DNA from: Ktedonobacteraceae bacterium
GTDB taxonomy: Bacteria > Chloroflexota > Ktedonobacteria > Ktedonobacterales > Ktedonobacteraceae
NCBI GenBank assembly: GCA_035653615.1
Contig: DASRBN010000044.1
Location: 1-64,000 of the forward strand
Direction: 5' to 3'
Length of the DNA stretch: 64,000 bases
The translations under genes and the position numbers were made by a program. Below are positions 16,763 to 25,601 of this stretch, piece by piece. The notes beneath the pieces were generated by a model. That model saw only the letters and a program-made list of their open reading frames with translations, did no database searches and was not told the DNA's origin. The first letter of the stretch is position 1. The number at the start of each line of letters is the position of its first letter.

Positions 16763-17776
16763 ATGGATGTTGTGATGGAATTTGATACAATGACCACAAC
16801 GGATGGACAACCTGCTACAAAACCCGCTGTTCCAGATGCGTCTCCGGCGAAACTCTATGCGTTCCTGCTCAAGCTGCGCCCGCTGCAACCCGGCACACTG
16901 ATGCCCTTTTCTGGCGAGCTGGTGCATGCCGCGTGGCTCGACTGGCTGGCCGCTGCCGCGCCCGATGTTGCCGCCTGGCTGCACGATGGCAACAAACGGC
17001 GTCTCTTCACCTGCTCCAGCCTGCAATTTCCCATTCCCACGCAGCGCATGCGCCAGGCGGAGAGAGAGAACGTTCACCTGTCGGTAGAGCCTGATAAAAC
17101 ATACGCCATACGCATCACGCTGCTGCTGGGCGGACTCTTTCCCCTGTTCCACGAGGCGTTGATGAACTACAACCAGCGCAACACCGGCGAGCAAAAGCCA
17201 CCATTCATGCGCCTGGGCAAGCAAACGTTCCTGCTCGAAGAGGTGCTGATCGGCAACGACGATCCATCTGATTGGACCGGCTTTACCTCTTTCAGCAATT
17301 TCGCCGAAAAAGCCAGGGAGCTCAAGCTGAGCAAAGTCGAAACGCTCAAACTCGAATTTGACTCCCTGACGACGTTCAACCGCAACAACGCGAGAAACAG
17401 GGTCTACGGCGTTTATCATGCCCTGTTGCCCCTACCGGAGTACATATTCCCCATTCTCGCCCGGCGCTGGCAAGAACTCGCCCCGCCGGAGTACACTCAT
17501 CTTGTTGACGAGGCCGCCATCGAACAATACATCCAGAATAATGGGATCATCATCACCGATTACAACCTCAAGCCTCATCGCGTGACGTTCACGAATCATC
17601 CGCAGCCCGGTTTCACCGGCACCTGCACCTACGCGCTGCGAGGCCCCGACGAGCCGGCCAGCGAAGAGGCCCCTTTGACGGTGCGCCAGCAGTTGATCCT
17701 GCTCGCGCAACTGGCATTCTACACCGGCGTTGGGTACAAGACGGCGATGGGGATGGGGAGGACGAGGCCGGTGTAA
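16763..17776 (+). CDS. cas6: CRISPR pre-crRNA endoribonuclease Cas6
   Basis: 337 aa. Cas6 cuts the repeat in pre-crRNA to leave the 8-nt AUUGAAAC tag. The N-terminal region has the family pattern PFSGELVHAAWLDWL followed by RRLFTCSSLQF; the C-terminus carries the glycine-rich loop TGVGYKTAMGMGRTRPV that ends nearly all Cas6 proteins, in a double-ferredoxin (RAMP) layout. Two in-frame starts exist (16763 and 16775) with GAAAGGA upstream. It stands alone between the Csx3-ATPase gene and the CARF/cas10 operon and has its own -10-like element. Confidence 0.92.
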   Translation: MDVVMEFDTMTTTDGQPATKPAVPDASPAKLYAFLLKLRPLQPGTLMPFSGELVHAAWLDWLAAAAPDVAAWLHDGNKRRLFTCSSLQFPIPTQRMRQAERENVHLSVEPDKTYAIRITLLLGGLFPLFHEALMNYNQRNTGEQKPPFMRLGKQTFLLEEVLIGNDDPSDWTGFTSFSNFAEKARELKLSKVETLKLEFDSLTTFNRNNARNRVYGVYHALLPLPEYIFPILARRWQELAPPEYTHLVDEAAIEQYIQNNGIIITDYNLKPHRVTFTNHPQPGFTGTCTYALRGPDEPASEEAPLTVRQQLILLAQLAFYTGVGYKTAMGMGRTRPV

Positions 17777-18046
17777 GGGCTGTAGCTGGCGCAATCAAGA
17801 AAAAATTCAGAATTTTTCTGAGGAAAACCAGAAGTACTTCCCTTGTACTAATCAGCATTTTCTGCTAAGATAACCAGCACTGGTAATCCCATCATAGATA
17901 CTCGGCTCCGGCATAAATCATCCTGAAATAGTGGCTTGAGGTATTTAGAAAGAGTAAGTTCAAAGTCATGGAATCGAGAACAGTACAAATCCTTTCCCTC
18001 AAATTATTGCATTCCTTCTTCACAGACAAAAGCCTGAGGTTCGAAA
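17777..18046 (+). promoter_or_regulatory. CARF/cas10 operon upstream region with shared palindrome
   Basis: A 15-bp palindrome TCAGAA-TTT-TTCTGA lies at 17807-17821, matching the one at 14477-14491 in both arms and spacer length. A weaker dyad, TCAGCA-TT-TTCTGC, is at 17852-17865. GATACT at 17897-17902 (followed by CGG, as at the csx15 -10) is a possible -10. The palindrome-to-hexamer distance differs from that at csx15 by about 31 bp, close to three helical turns. Operator function is inference. Confidence 0.5.
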
Positions 18047-19453
18047 ATGAGCGAATTACATGAGTACCAGGTTGATCATCTCTTGCTTCTTGTCGGCTCC
18101 AACCCGGTGCCAAATGCGGTAGCAGGCAAACTACTCATTGCGCCGGGCGGCACGATTACCCTCATTCACTCAAAAGAGGGGCTTAAGCTCGCCCAAAGAT
18201 TACAAACGTGGTTGGATTCTAGCAAAAACTTTGGTTTCAAGGAAGTTGAAGAGTCGAATGCGGCTTCAGTCTCTAAGCGCGTACAGGAGGCGCTCGATAA
18301 GTATGAACGCACGTTATTGGAGGAAAGTGACTCCAACAATGCAAACAAAGAGCATGAGTTCCGCCTGGGTCTCAACTACACGGGCGGCACCAAGGTGATG
18401 TCGGTACATGCCTATCGCGCGCTAGAGAAGTGGGTTAATGACCCCAAAAGACGCATCATATTCAGTAAGAACCTCGTATTTAGCTACCTCGACGCGCGTA
18501 CACTAAAAATGTGCTTTGAGCCTGTCCAAGGTCAGCCTACTACAATTCCCGTTGGCAATGAAGTCGAGATTAAGATTGAAGATTTGCTCAAGTTGCACAA
18601 TTGGAAGTTTAAAAAGTCCCCCACCTGGGAACCGGTGCTGCCACAGAGTGCGGCAGCCTTGCTCGCTATCCATAGCAATCCAGCCGAAGCCAGGATATGG
18701 ACAACATGGCTGTATGATGAGCTTTTCCGAAATGCGAAGAGACAGGATGATCTCCGTTCTCCCTTCTGGGTGCTTAAGGACGGAAAAGAGCAACAGGGAC
18801 AACTTGAGGTAAAGTATGCGGATTTTGAATCTAAGTGGAAAAGCAAGGGTCAGCTACGCGAGCTAAAAATATCCTGGCCCAACCTGCCAGACCTGCGGGA
18901 AACCATGAGCAATGAGCTTGGACAAAGTGGAACCGAAAACCTTGACCTGGCTGTAGCGAAAGGAAAAGGATTTGACGTGGTAGAGGATTTCTGTAAGTGG
19001 TTGAGCGGAATCTGGTTGGAGTCTGCTGTGCTTACGGTGCTGCAAAATTGCTCCCAGGAATTAGGTCTGAAAGAGTGTTGTATGGATCTCCAACCCGAAG
19101 TGCTGGACAATGGGGATGGCAAGACCGGCTTCCAATTTGATGTCGCTGCGTTATGTGGCTATCAGCTATTCGCCTTTTCATGCTCTACTGAGAGCGGGGA
19201 AGACAGGGGAGGCAGAGGACTTCTGAAGCAGAAACTGTTCGAGGCCTATATACGCGCGCGGCAGATGGGCGGCGATGAGGCCTGTGTCGCGCTAGTATGC
19301 TGCGCAAAGCCGGAAATGACCGGCGATCTGGAGAACGAGATACGCCATGTTTTTAACCAGGAGGGGCGCATACGAGTCTTCGGACGTGAGCATCTGGCAA
19401 ACCTGGCGGAGAATATCGCGGACTGGATCCGCAGACAGAGTAAGGAGGGTTGA
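18047..19453 (+). CDS. CARF-domain protein (DUF1887/Card1-like) with altered nuclease site
   Basis: 468 aa; ATG with GAGG 8 nt upstream. The N-terminal CARF domain (about 8-160) has LLLLVGSNPVPNAV and LNYTGGTKVMSVHAY, the cyclic-oligoadenylate-binding loops. The C-terminal region (about 315-465), with GIWLESAVLTVLQ, FQFDVAALCGYQLFAFSCS and LKQKLFEAYIRARQMGGDEA, follows the restriction-endonuclease-like fold of DUF1887 effectors such as Card1/Can2. The expected D...ExK is D365...S378-C-S380, so the Glu and Lys are replaced and nuclease activity is doubtful. It leads the type III effector operon; its stop lies 2 bp before the cas10 ATG. Confidence 0.82.
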   Translation: MSELHEYQVDHLLLLVGSNPVPNAVAGKLLIAPGGTITLIHSKEGLKLAQRLQTWLDSSKNFGFKEVEESNAASVSKRVQEALDKYERTLLEESDSNNANKEHEFRLGLNYTGGTKVMSVHAYRALEKWVNDPKRRIIFSKNLVFSYLDARTLKMCFEPVQGQPTTIPVGNEVEIKIEDLLKLHNWKFKKSPTWEPVLPQSAAALLAIHSNPAEARIWTTWLYDELFRNAKRQDDLRSPFWVLKDGKEQQGQLEVKYADFESKWKSKGQLRELKISWPNLPDLRETMSNELGQSGTENLDLAVAKGKGFDVVEDFCKWLSGIWLESAVLTVLQNCSQELGLKECCMDLQPEVLDNGDGKTGFQFDVAALCGYQLFAFSCSTESGEDRGGRGLLKQKLFEAYIRARQMGGDEACVALVCCAKPEMTGDLENEIRHVFNQEGRIRVFGREHLANLAENIADWIRRQSKEG

Positions 19454-19455
19454 GC

Positions 19456-21126
19456 ATGTGGCTCGTGGTTGTCGACACGATGCAGATACAACCGTACATC
19501 TTCGGCAGCAACCGTCTGCGCGAGAACGTCGGAGCATCATATCTGGTTCACCTCGCAACCGGAGACTGGGCATTTGATGCCGTGAAATCCGCTGTACCTG
19601 GAAAGACCAACATCGGAGACGGAAATAAGTTGATAGGTGATGCCTGGATCGAGAATGGTCTGGATGCCGAGGTATTGTATGCGGGTGGTGGCAATTTCGT
19701 TGTGCTGTTCGACAACAAAGAAAAGGCCAGGGAGTTTACTTCTAATCTCTCGTTGCGTGCTTTGCTGGAGGCTCCTGGACTACAATTAGTGATCACCCCA
19801 CAGGAGGAGATCAATTGGCAAGAAGATGTCCTTCATAAAAAGCTAGAGAAGGCGTTTCACGCATTAGCGGAGCAGAAAAGAAACCATACCTGGTCAGCAC
19901 CCCTGCTCGGACTGAGCGTAACAGCAGCTTGCGGCTCAACCGGCTTACCGGCTACCGGAGTGGTTAAGGGCATTGGTGGTGAGCCAGGCTACCTGGCTTC
20001 CGACGAGATCCAGGCCAAAGTAGATGTTGCCAGACCGGATCAAAGTAGTTTAAGCAAAGCTGACCGGCGACTACAAAGGACAGTGAGACTACCAGAAGAG
20101 TATCGCTACCCCGCCGATTTCGAGGATATGGGTGCTACAGCAGGCGAGTACAGCCATATTGCTGTCGTGCATGCTGACGGCAACGGCATGAGCCAGCACA
20201 TTCGTGACATCGGCAATACCTATCCCACACCGGATAAGAACCGTGATTTTATCCTCGCCTTGAGGAAGTTTTCAGTCGATGTAGAGATCGCCGCCAAGAA
20301 AGCACTCAATGCGGTAGTCGAGAGGCTCGTCAACCACATTGTTGATAAAGATGGCGGCAAATGGATCGTTTATGAGCCACACCAGGATGAGCCACACCAG
20401 GATCTGTCGATCAAGATCGAGCTGGCAAAAAGCAAAGACGGACGCTATTATATCCCTTTCCGGCCTATCGTCTTTGGTGGCGACGATGTTACCTTTGTAT
20501 GCGATGGGCGTCTGGGCTTGTCGCTGGCGACGATGTACTTGCGGGAGTTTGAGCAGCAGACAGCCGGGCTGGGGAAAGACAACAATGAACTGACAGCCTG
20601 CGCGGGTATCGCTATCGTCAAGAGCCATTATCCTTTTGCCCGCGCATACGCATTGTCCGAAGAGTTGAGCAGGTCAGCTAAATCCTATCGTACAAGGGAG
20701 ACGATTGCTGGCTCCTGCCTCGATTGGCATTTCGCCTTGAGTGGCCTGGGTGGTTCCATCACGGAGATTCGCGAGCGCGAATATAAGGTGCGCACCGGTT
20801 CATTGACGTTGCGCCCTGTCACGCTGAAGGCTAATCCTAAGAGGGGACAACACGCCTGGCCCGTAGTTCTGGAAGGTATCAAGGCCTTTCAAGGAAAGCA
20901 GTGGGCGGGACGTCGCAACAAAATTAAGGCCCTGCGCGATACCCTGCGCGAGGGACCCTCAGCGGTTGAACACTTTAGAGTGGCTTTCAACAAGGGTGAG
21001 AAATTGCCGCCGGTTCTGCCTGAGATGCAGGACTGGCCACTGAGAGGTTGGCAAGGTCCTTTCTGTGGTTACTTCGATGCGATTGAGTTAGTAGACTGGT
21101 TCATACCGTTGGAAGGAGACGGGTAA
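19456..21126 (+). CDS. cas10: Type III effector large subunit Cas10, cyclase-active form without HD domain
   Basis: 556 aa from the ATG at 19456 (AAGGAGG 7 nt upstream; a TTG at 19450 is an alternative). Two palm-like domains are visible: the first opens the protein (MWLVVVDTMQIQPYIF) and has a degenerate YAGGGNF (75-81); the second has HADGNGM (239-245) and the catalytic FGGDD (GGDD at 341-344), which makes cyclic oligoadenylate from ATP on target-RNA binding. There is no N-terminal HD nuclease domain, so ssDNA cleavage is not expected. A 15-bp tandem duplication at 20374-20403 encodes the repeated residues EPHQD between the two catalytic motifs. Confidence 0.93.
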   Translation: MWLVVVDTMQIQPYIFGSNRLRENVGASYLVHLATGDWAFDAVKSAVPGKTNIGDGNKLIGDAWIENGLDAEVLYAGGGNFVVLFDNKEKAREFTSNLSLRALLEAPGLQLVITPQEEINWQEDVLHKKLEKAFHALAEQKRNHTWSAPLLGLSVTAACGSTGLPATGVVKGIGGEPGYLASDEIQAKVDVARPDQSSLSKADRRLQRTVRLPEEYRYPADFEDMGATAGEYSHIAVVHADGNGMSQHIRDIGNTYPTPDKNRDFILALRKFSVDVEIAAKKALNAVVERLVNHIVDKDGGKWIVYEPHQDEPHQDLSIKIELAKSKDGRYYIPFRPIVFGGDDVTFVCDGRLGLSLATMYLREFEQQTAGLGKDNNELTACAGIAIVKSHYPFARAYALSEELSRSAKSYRTRETIAGSCLDWHFALSGLGGSITEIREREYKVRTGSLTLRPVTLKANPKRGQHAWPVVLEGIKAFQGKQWAGRRNKIKALRDTLREGPSAVEHFRVAFNKGEKLPPVLPEMQDWPLRGWQGPFCGYFDAIELVDWFIPLEGDG

Positions 21127-21809
21127 TGCGACGCCTGCAACTAAAGTTGCAACTTGAAAGCGATGCCACCTTCGGTCGTGGCGAGGGTTTGGCCGGGCTG
21201 GTAGACGAAGAGATAGAATACGACCTTGCGACCGGGCTGCCATTCCTGCGTGGCCGCACGCTGAAAGGCCTGCTGGTGGAAGAATGCGCCAATCTGCTGT
21301 TTGCTCTTCAGGTAGCACATTCGCCTGCACTGTCTACACTTGGAGCCTCGGCCAGGCGCCTATTCGGTAGTCCCGGCAGCGGTCTGGAGAGTGCGGCCCT
21401 GCTACACTTCGGCCCAGCTCTCCTACCCCAACAATTGCGCGAGGCAGTACGCTCCGGCATAGAAAATGAGGAGATGGAACCTAACGATGTGCTGGAGGCC
21501 CTAACCACGATTCGCCGCCAGACTGCTATCGACGAGGTGAGGGGAGCGCCCGATAAGGGCAGTTTGCGCTCGATGCGCGTTGTGCTGCGTGGAACAAGCT
21601 TCTGGGCGTGGCTCGACTTTCCCGATAACCTTGGGGAGGATGATCTGGCTTTGTTGGCCGCCTGTGTGCTAAGTGTGCGGCGCGGTGGCATAGGACGCAA
21701 CCGGGGACGAGGCCGGTTGAGCCTGGAATTGTTGGATGAAAGCGGCAACCCCATTCAAGAGAAATACTTCGGACGCTTTAAGGAAATCATAGCGGAGGGG
21801 CAAGCATGA
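21126..21809 (+). CDS. cas7: Cas7 (Csm3-like) backbone subunit, type III-D
   Basis: 227 aa RAMP-fold protein. It begins with a beta-strand pair (LQLKLQLESDATFGRGEGLAGLVDEEI), has PFLRGRTLKGLLVEEC, the thumb-like TAIDEVRGAPDKGSLRSMRV (Asp in the catalytic-loop position) and the C-terminal glycine-rich GGIGRNRGRGRL. Csm3-type Cas7 proteins form the backbone on crRNA and cut target RNA at 6-nt steps. The start overlaps the cas10 stop (TAATG), showing tight translational coupling. Confidence 0.9.
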   Translation: MRRLQLKLQLESDATFGRGEGLAGLVDEEIEYDLATGLPFLRGRTLKGLLVEECANLLFALQVAHSPALSTLGASARRLFGSPGSGLESAALLHFGPALLPQQLREAVRSGIENEEMEPNDVLEALTTIRRQTAIDEVRGAPDKGSLRSMRVVLRGTSFWAWLDFPDNLGEDDLALLAACVLSVRRGGIGRNRGRGRLSLELLDESGNPIQEKYFGRFKEIIAEGQA

Positions 21810-23464
21810 AAGTTATCAAGTATAACATTGAACTGCTGGAGCCAGTCCTGGTGACTTCAGTGCAAGGCGATCCCAACAGCTCAGTAGCATTTGATTACCT
21901 GCCAGGCAGCGTCCTGCGCGGCGTCTTGATCGATAAGTATCTCGGCTCAAAATCGGGCGACACCACAGATAGCACGCTGCGGCGTCTTTTCTTCGATGGC
22001 ACTACCCGCTACCTCAACGGCTATCTCCTGGACGCTTACGACCATCCCAGCTACCCGACACCCTTATCCTGGCAGCGCGTCAAAGATCAAGCCAATGATA
22101 AAGAGGGAAAGACTTTCGACATCTTCGATTTTGCAATCGAACCACAGTATGACGATCAGCAATGGCAGCCCGTCCCGGCGCCGTTTTATACCCAGTCTAG
22201 TACATCCGTGCGGTTGATTCGACCGGCTCGCAACGTGGCAGTACACACCCAACGCACCCCACGCTTTGGCCGCGCCATGCCTGAGTTGCTCCCTATCAGT
22301 AAGGGTCCGGCAAGCGGGCAGGCCGTCAAACCACTTGAGGAGGGCAAAATCCGCGGTGCTGTTTATCGCTATGATGCGCTGGCCGCCGGACAGAAGTTTC
22401 AGGCTGCGATCATATGTGACAATGACGAGGATGCGAAGATTCTACAGGACTTAATAGGTGGCTACGTTACCCTGGGCGGCTCGCGCAGTGGTGGCTATGG
22501 TCGAGCCGAAATCAAACTGCTTACCGAGGATGATTCGGATCAAGATGCGACTGAAGATGACGAGGACATACAGGAGGACAAGCTGATCGTCACGCTGCAA
22601 AGCGATATGTTAATACGCGACGTGCGGGGCCAGTTCGCCGTCGATTCCGAACTACTATGTCAGGTATTGGGCAGACATCTAGGAGTAGATCTAAAGCTTA
22701 AAATGGCGTTCATCGGCGCTGTGCCGATCGGCGGTTTCAACCGCAAATGGGGTTTGCCCTTGCCGCAGGCTCTGGCGGTTCGTATGGGTAGTGTACTGGT
22801 TTTTGAAGATCCCCACTGCGATCCCGCTCTGCTACATGATCTGGAGGTACGCGGCATCGGCGAGCGCCGCGCCGAAGGCTTTGGGCGCATCGCTTTCAAC
22901 CGGCAGCGAGTGCTAAAGCTGGAGACGAAAGAGAATAAGCGTTCCAGTTCCAGACCGGCTAACCTTACCTTCAGCCAGGACGAGGCACGTACACTCGCGG
23001 AATTGATGGTCAATCGCATGCTTATAAAGCGGTTGGACGAAAGTCTGCTGGCCCGGGCCAGCACTTTAGAAATTGCCAATCCTCCGTCCAATGCACAGAT
23101 TTCGGGCCTGCGCAGCATTGTTCTCGAGGAGATTCGCCAGACAACACCAGGAACCGGCAAGATACGCCGGTTTATTGCGAGTATTGAAGCTAGAGGTACT
23201 TCCCGCCGCCAGTTTGAACGCAGCACCATCAATAGAGAACCACTGCTCCGCTGGCTGAAAAGCCTGCTGGGGGACGGTAGTGAGGGTACATGGACGATGG
23301 ACGATAATGTTTGGAAAAATCTACTGGGTTTGAGTAGTACTGGAGAGATTGCCATCGGGAATGTGAAAGCAAACATAGATAACGCTCTGCGCCTGAAGTA
23401 CGTACTCCGCCTCATAGACCTTGTGCTGGCGCGAGCAGCCAAAGAGCAAGGAAAGGAGAACTAG
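21806..23464 (+). CDS. csx10: Csx10, Cas5-like subunit of type III-D
   Basis: 552 aa; starts in an ATGA overlap with the preceding gene. The opening YNIELLEPVLVTSVQGD, the LPGSVLRGVLIDKYLG helix and GGSRSGGYGRAEI (a glycine-rich RAMP loop near 220) are typical of Csx10, which defines subtype III-D and occupies the Cas5 position at the crRNA 5' tag. An acidic linker (about 245-260, EDDSDQDATEDDEDIQED) separates the first part from a second RAMP-like part with GAVPIGGFNRKWGLPLPQA and GERRAEGFGRIAFN. The last 170 residues are helical and may provide small-subunit-like contacts (inference). Confidence 0.9.
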   Translation: MKVIKYNIELLEPVLVTSVQGDPNSSVAFDYLPGSVLRGVLIDKYLGSKSGDTTDSTLRRLFFDGTTRYLNGYLLDAYDHPSYPTPLSWQRVKDQANDKEGKTFDIFDFAIEPQYDDQQWQPVPAPFYTQSSTSVRLIRPARNVAVHTQRTPRFGRAMPELLPISKGPASGQAVKPLEEGKIRGAVYRYDALAAGQKFQAAIICDNDEDAKILQDLIGGYVTLGGSRSGGYGRAEIKLLTEDDSDQDATEDDEDIQEDKLIVTLQSDMLIRDVRGQFAVDSELLCQVLGRHLGVDLKLKMAFIGAVPIGGFNRKWGLPLPQALAVRMGSVLVFEDPHCDPALLHDLEVRGIGERRAEGFGRIAFNRQRVLKLETKENKRSSSRPANLTFSQDEARTLAELMVNRMLIKRLDESLLARASTLEIANPPSNAQISGLRSIVLEEIRQTTPGTGKIRRFIASIEARGTSRRQFERSTINREPLLRWLKSLLGDGSEGTWTMDDNVWKNLLGLSSTGEIAIGNVKANIDNALRLKYVLRLIDLVLARAAKEQGKEN

Positions 23465-23466
23465 CT

Positions 23467-24999
23467 ATGCCTAAGCCTTCATGGTCTGGCGAGGTATCGC
23501 GCAAAATCGTGCAGCGCATCGTGGTCGAGGGCGATCTTGTTCTGCTGACCCCTGCCCACTTCGGCAATGGCGACGGTGACGACCTGATCGACATGCCGCT
23601 GTTGACCGATTCACTCGATGAAAAGACGCCGCTACTGACCGGTGCGTCGATTGTCGGGGCCTTACGCGGCTACTTGCACGAACGCGAACAAGGCTTTCGC
23701 GTGAAAGTCGATACATACGCGAGTGCTAACAAGTCGGCCAGTGTACGCCTTTTCGGTGGCAACAAGGGCAATGATGTTGGCGAGCAGAGTCCACTGATCG
23801 TCGAGGATGCGCGTGGTAAAAATGCTGGCATCGAGTTGCGCGATGGTGTGCGTCTCGCCGGTAAGAGTCGTACAGCAGAACATGATGCATTATTCAATAT
23901 TGAAATGTGGGAAGTCGGCACGACGTTTCCTTTGCGTTTCGAGCTGGTGGTGCGCCAGAGCGATGAGGCATCCGAACTTAAGCGGGCGCTGGCTACAGCC
24001 CTCGCCGGTTTCACCGATGGCAGCATCACTATCGGTGCGCGCAAGCGGCGTGGCTATGGCCGGGTAAACGTAACTGGTTGGCGGGTCAAAGAATACGACC
24101 TGACAAAAACTGGGCAATTGCTGGACTGGATCGAGCATGGTGCGAAAGAATTGAGTGGCACCGCCAGTACAGATATTATGCACGCGCTTGGCATTGATGA
24201 GTTGGTAACCGATCAGCGTAAGGCTTTCCGCCTCAAGGCAGAATTCTACCTGGATGGCTCGCTGCTCATTCGCTCTGGCAGCGGTCCCGATATCGAAGGT
24301 GCCACAGACGCCGCCAATATAGCGCGCCCCGACTTTATGCACCTGCATTCAGCACGACCAACGGCAGGCGGTGTACGTAAATCCGAACCGGTCCTCTCAG
24401 GCACCAGCCTTACCGGCGCCTTGCGCGCCAGAGCCTTCAAGATCGCTCAGTTGATTGCGCCAGACACCGTAGAAGGGCAAGAAGCAGCGGGTGGATTGAT
24501 TGAAGACATGTTCGGAGCCAATATGGGAACCGCTCAAGAGCCAAAAGCCAGCCAACCGAAGGCCAGTCGAATGCTTGTTCGCGAACACATTGTGAGGAAT
24601 GTCGAAAATATGTTGGTACAGAATCGTGTGAGCATCGACCGCTTCACCGGCGGCACACGCGATGGCGCCCTGTTCAACGAACAGCCCCTGTTCGGTGACG
24701 CGCAATCGGTCGTCACAGTTGACCTGCAACTTGAGGAACCAAAGGAACACGAGATCGGTTTACTCCTCTTGCTTTTGAAAGACCTCTGGACAGGAGATCT
24801 GCCCCTTGGCGGCGAAATCTCGGTTGGCCGAGGTCGGCTGCAGGGCAAGAACTGCGAGATCGAGCATCGAAACGGCGAGGTACGCACCTGGAACTTGCTT
24901 GCAAACGAGACCAACGGCCTGAGTGTGAAAGGTGATACCCAGGAGCTAGAAAAATACGTTGCCAGTTTACACACATATCTGAGTGGGAGCAAATCATGA
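23467..24999 (+). CDS. Fused double Cas7 (Csm3-like) protein, type III-D
   Basis: 510 aa. Two Cas7 units are joined head to tail. Unit 1 (about 15-220) has LLTGASIVGALRGYL, ELRDGVRLAGKSRTAEHDALFNIE and the glycine-rich GARKRRGYGRV. Unit 2 (about 245-465) has PVLSGTSLTGALRARA, VSIDRFTGGTRDGALFNEQPLFGD and GGEISVGRGRL. Each keeps an Asp in the loop that cleaves target RNA in Csm3. Fused Cas7 proteins are usual in III-D and give two backbone positions from one chain. It is 2 bp from csx10 and overlaps csx19. Confidence 0.9.
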   Translation: MPKPSWSGEVSRKIVQRIVVEGDLVLLTPAHFGNGDGDDLIDMPLLTDSLDEKTPLLTGASIVGALRGYLHEREQGFRVKVDTYASANKSASVRLFGGNKGNDVGEQSPLIVEDARGKNAGIELRDGVRLAGKSRTAEHDALFNIEMWEVGTTFPLRFELVVRQSDEASELKRALATALAGFTDGSITIGARKRRGYGRVNVTGWRVKEYDLTKTGQLLDWIEHGAKELSGTASTDIMHALGIDELVTDQRKAFRLKAEFYLDGSLLIRSGSGPDIEGATDAANIARPDFMHLHSARPTAGGVRKSEPVLSGTSLTGALRARAFKIAQLIAPDTVEGQEAAGGLIEDMFGANMGTAQEPKASQPKASRMLVREHIVRNVENMLVQNRVSIDRFTGGTRDGALFNEQPLFGDAQSVVTVDLQLEEPKEHEIGLLLLLLKDLWTGDLPLGGEISVGRGRLQGKNCEIEHRNGEVRTWNLLANETNGLSVKGDTQELEKYVASLHTYLSGSKS

Positions 25000-25601
25000 A
25001 GCGCGAGATCATCGACACAACAACAACATGTGAACCCGTAAAGATGGACGGCTTTGCAAGCAACCCAGCAGAATGGCTATCCCAGCAAATGCAGACTTAC
25101 GGGCTGAAATACCTGCTCGCCCACACTGACGATGGCGTAATATGGGGCCGACTTGATGGCACAGAGTTGATTACCTCGCATGGCCTAGTCCCAGAATACT
25201 CGCCACCTTTGCGAGCAGAGACACTCCTGACAGCCCGCGTCTTCTCACGTGCGGGTGAGTTGCTCGTCTGGCGCGACGAATCCGGTGAATGGGCTGGTCG
25301 GCTCATCATCGAGGATAAGCCGGACGCGACTGCCGAATGGACCAGAGCTTTTGAAGAAAAGCAGGTTTTGTTCGGCACACATGCCCAACCCAAGGAGCGA
25401 GGCTTTGCCCTGATGCGCGAGGGTTCACAGGGACTCTTTCACGCCGTCCCACTGGACCTCTCAGGACCAATTGACGAGGAAGAACGCCCCCTGCGACTCA
25501 TAGTTCGCCACTACTTGAAAGAAGATAAAAATGGTTTCGTCCGAGTAAACGCTAGCCGACTTGTTGGCCTGTTGCCAGAGCCTGAGGAGAGCAACGCATG
25601 A
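24996..25601 (+). CDS. csx19: Csx19, type III-D accessory subunit
   Basis: 201 aa; ATGA overlap with the fused cas7. The pattern WLSQQMQTYGLKYLLAHTDDGVIWGRLDG and, later, RLIIEDKPDATAEWTRAFEEKQVLFG matches the TIGR03984/Csx19 family that is nearly always found with Csx10. Its precise place in the complex differs between systems. The next gene overlaps its end (ATGA). Confidence 0.88.
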   Translation: MKREIIDTTTTCEPVKMDGFASNPAEWLSQQMQTYGLKYLLAHTDDGVIWGRLDGTELITSHGLVPEYSPPLRAETLLTARVFSRAGELLVWRDESGEWAGRLIIEDKPDATAEWTRAFEEKQVLFGTHAQPKERGFALMREGSQGLFHAVPLDLSGPIDEEERPLRLIVRHYLKEDKNGFVRVNASRLVGLLPEPEESNA

